Positions 63,294-64,000 of a stretch of DNA of 64,000 nucleotides are shown here, piece by piece. The DNA lies in the NCBI GenBank assembly GCA_947498845.1, contig CANMLX010000020.1:1-64000 (forward strand). The letters run 5' to 3'. Numbering within the stretch: position 1 is the first letter of the stretch; each line of letters starts with the position of its first letter. Below the pieces are notes generated by a model. It did not search any database and was not told the origin of the DNA. It saw only the letters and a program-made list of their open reading frames with translations. This DNA comes from an uncultured Flavobacteriaceae bacterium. GTDB taxonomy: Bacteria > Bacteroidota > Bacteroidia > Flavobacteriales > Flavobacteriaceae. The translations under genes and the position numbers were made by a program.

Positions 63294-64000
63294 ATGAATA
63301 ATGATTTAAATAGTGATTGTGGTCAAAAACGAATAACCACAGCATTACTACTTGCGGCTGGTACTGGTAGCCGCCTTTTTCCATTAACAGAAAATTCTCC
63401 AAAGTGTCTTACTATAGTAAGTGATAAATCGATTCTTAGTAGACTTTTAAAAAATTTAAAACACCAAGGATTTAAAAGGCTTGTAATTGTAACAGGTCAC
63501 TTAAAAGAATGTATTATGGATAATCTTGGTGAAAAATCAGGAGATATTTCTATTGAATATATTCATAGCCCTTTATACAAAACAACCAATAATATTTATT
63601 CGCTTTGGATGGCACGCCATATTATAAATGAGCCATTTGTTCTTTTTGAAAGTGATTTAGTGTTAAATACTAAGTTGCTAGATAATATGGTTTACCCAGA
63701 TAGAATAGCTGTTGCTCTTATGCAGCCTTGGCTTAACGGTACAACAGTTTCTATAGATAAAGCAAATAAGGTTACTGAATTTCAACAAGGAACTACTGAG
63801 ACCTATTCAGGTATCCGATATAAAACAGTCAATATTTATAGTTTTTCACTTTTATCTTGGAAGTCTATTATTAAACAATTGAATCAATATGTTTCAGAAG
63901 GTAATGTAAATTGTTATTATGAAAACGTTTTTGCAGAAATGACTCAGCGTAAGAGTTTGGTTTTGGAATCTGTTTCTTTTGATCATCATCCATGGTTTGA
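63294..64000 (+). CDS. LicC-like nucleotidyltransferase, truncated by window
   Basis: The first 235 codons of an NTP-transferase. LLLAAGTGSRLFPLTENSPK (about residues 18-37) is the nucleotide-binding G-x-G-x-R-x-x-P-K motif of sugar-phosphate and choline-phosphate cytidylyl- or nucleotidyltransferases. The segment TTNNIYSLWMARHII resembles the LicC/phosphocholine cytidylyltransferase group, where NNIYSL is typical. The acidic pair needed for Mg2+ would be in LFESDLVL. The product is likely an activated precursor for surface polysaccharide or lipid decoration. It continues beyond the window; the start at 63294 is the only ATG fitting the motif spacing. Confidence 0.8.
   Translation, partial: MNNDLNSDCGQKRITTALLLAAGTGSRLFPLTENSPKCLTIVSDKSILSRLLKNLKHQGFKRLVIVTGHLKECIMDNLGEKSGDISIEYIHSPLYKTTNNIYSLWMARHIINEPFVLFESDLVLNTKLLDNMVYPDRIAVALMQPWLNGTTVSIDKANKVTEFQQGTTETYSGIRYKTVNIYSFSLLSWKSIIKQLNQYVSEGNVNCYYENVFAEMTQRKSLVLESVSFDHHPWF

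Noticed and set aside
1..64000. CRISPR arrays, rRNA genes, prophage or insertion sequence transposases
   Set aside because: No regular spacer-repeat series, no rRNA sequence and no transposase or integrase frame was seen.

Overview
The window is AT-rich and reads as a marine-type member of the Bacteroidota, most likely family Flavobacteriaceae. The support is lipoproteins and signal peptides of that group, several proteins with C-terminal type IX secretion (T9SS) sorting domains, two TonB-dependent receptors, and promoters with the Bacteroidota -7 box TAnnTTTG (once with TTTG 19 nt upstream). Ribosome binding sites are weak and many genes are coupled through TAATG overlaps. No species can be named from the sequence alone.

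Layout. 1-1.6 kb: three small lipoprotein genes, one frameshifted. 2.1-9.1 kb: a nitrite assimilation module, nirB-nirD, a decayed fragment of a second nirB, DUF4202, a NarX-like sensor kinase with a nitrate P-box motif, a Rid protein, and a NarL-like response regulator. A two-box operator brackets the nirB promoter. 9.1-12.3 kb: a GH28-like hydrolase and an S1 sulfatase (polysaccharide use). 12.7-20.1 kb: lipoproteins and T9SS exoproteins, including an M64 peptidase and a 1436-aa extracellular nuclease. 20.3-21.3 kb: MeaB. 21.4-33.6 kb: an accessory region with palindromic repeats and a type VI secretion effector locus (VgrG, a putative adaptor, a 1455-aa PAAR-like Rhs toxin and its likely immunity gene) followed by displaced Rhs tips and immunity genes.

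33.8-41.6 kb: DUF2911 protein, a GIY-YIG nuclease gene between two copies of a 100-bp repeat, peptidase T, dihydroorotate dehydrogenase, an M43 protease, a spondin-domain protein and HMG-CoA lyase. 41.7-48.2 kb: a probable iron uptake operon (DUF4856 lipoprotein, imelysin-like lipoprotein, HTTM membrane protein, FecA-like receptor) behind a promoter overlapped by an inverted repeat. 48.4-57.4 kb: guaB, two tandem 162-bp palindromic elements, two small genes, then udk-divIC-mutA-two lipoproteins-mutB as a tight operon; MeaB at 20 kb serves the same mutase. 57.6-61.9 kb: cytochrome c, PQQ-type sugar dehydrogenase and a second TonB receptor.

61.9-62.8 kb holds the most unusual structure: a 343-bp unit (degenerate tRNA-Pro plus a 79-aa GIY-YIG nuclease gene) repeated twice in tandem and ending in an intact tRNA-Pro(UGG), apparently under one promoter and one terminator. 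The stop codon of each nuclease gene lies inside the next tRNA or pseudo-tRNA. The window ends in a truncated LicC-like nucleotidyltransferase gene.
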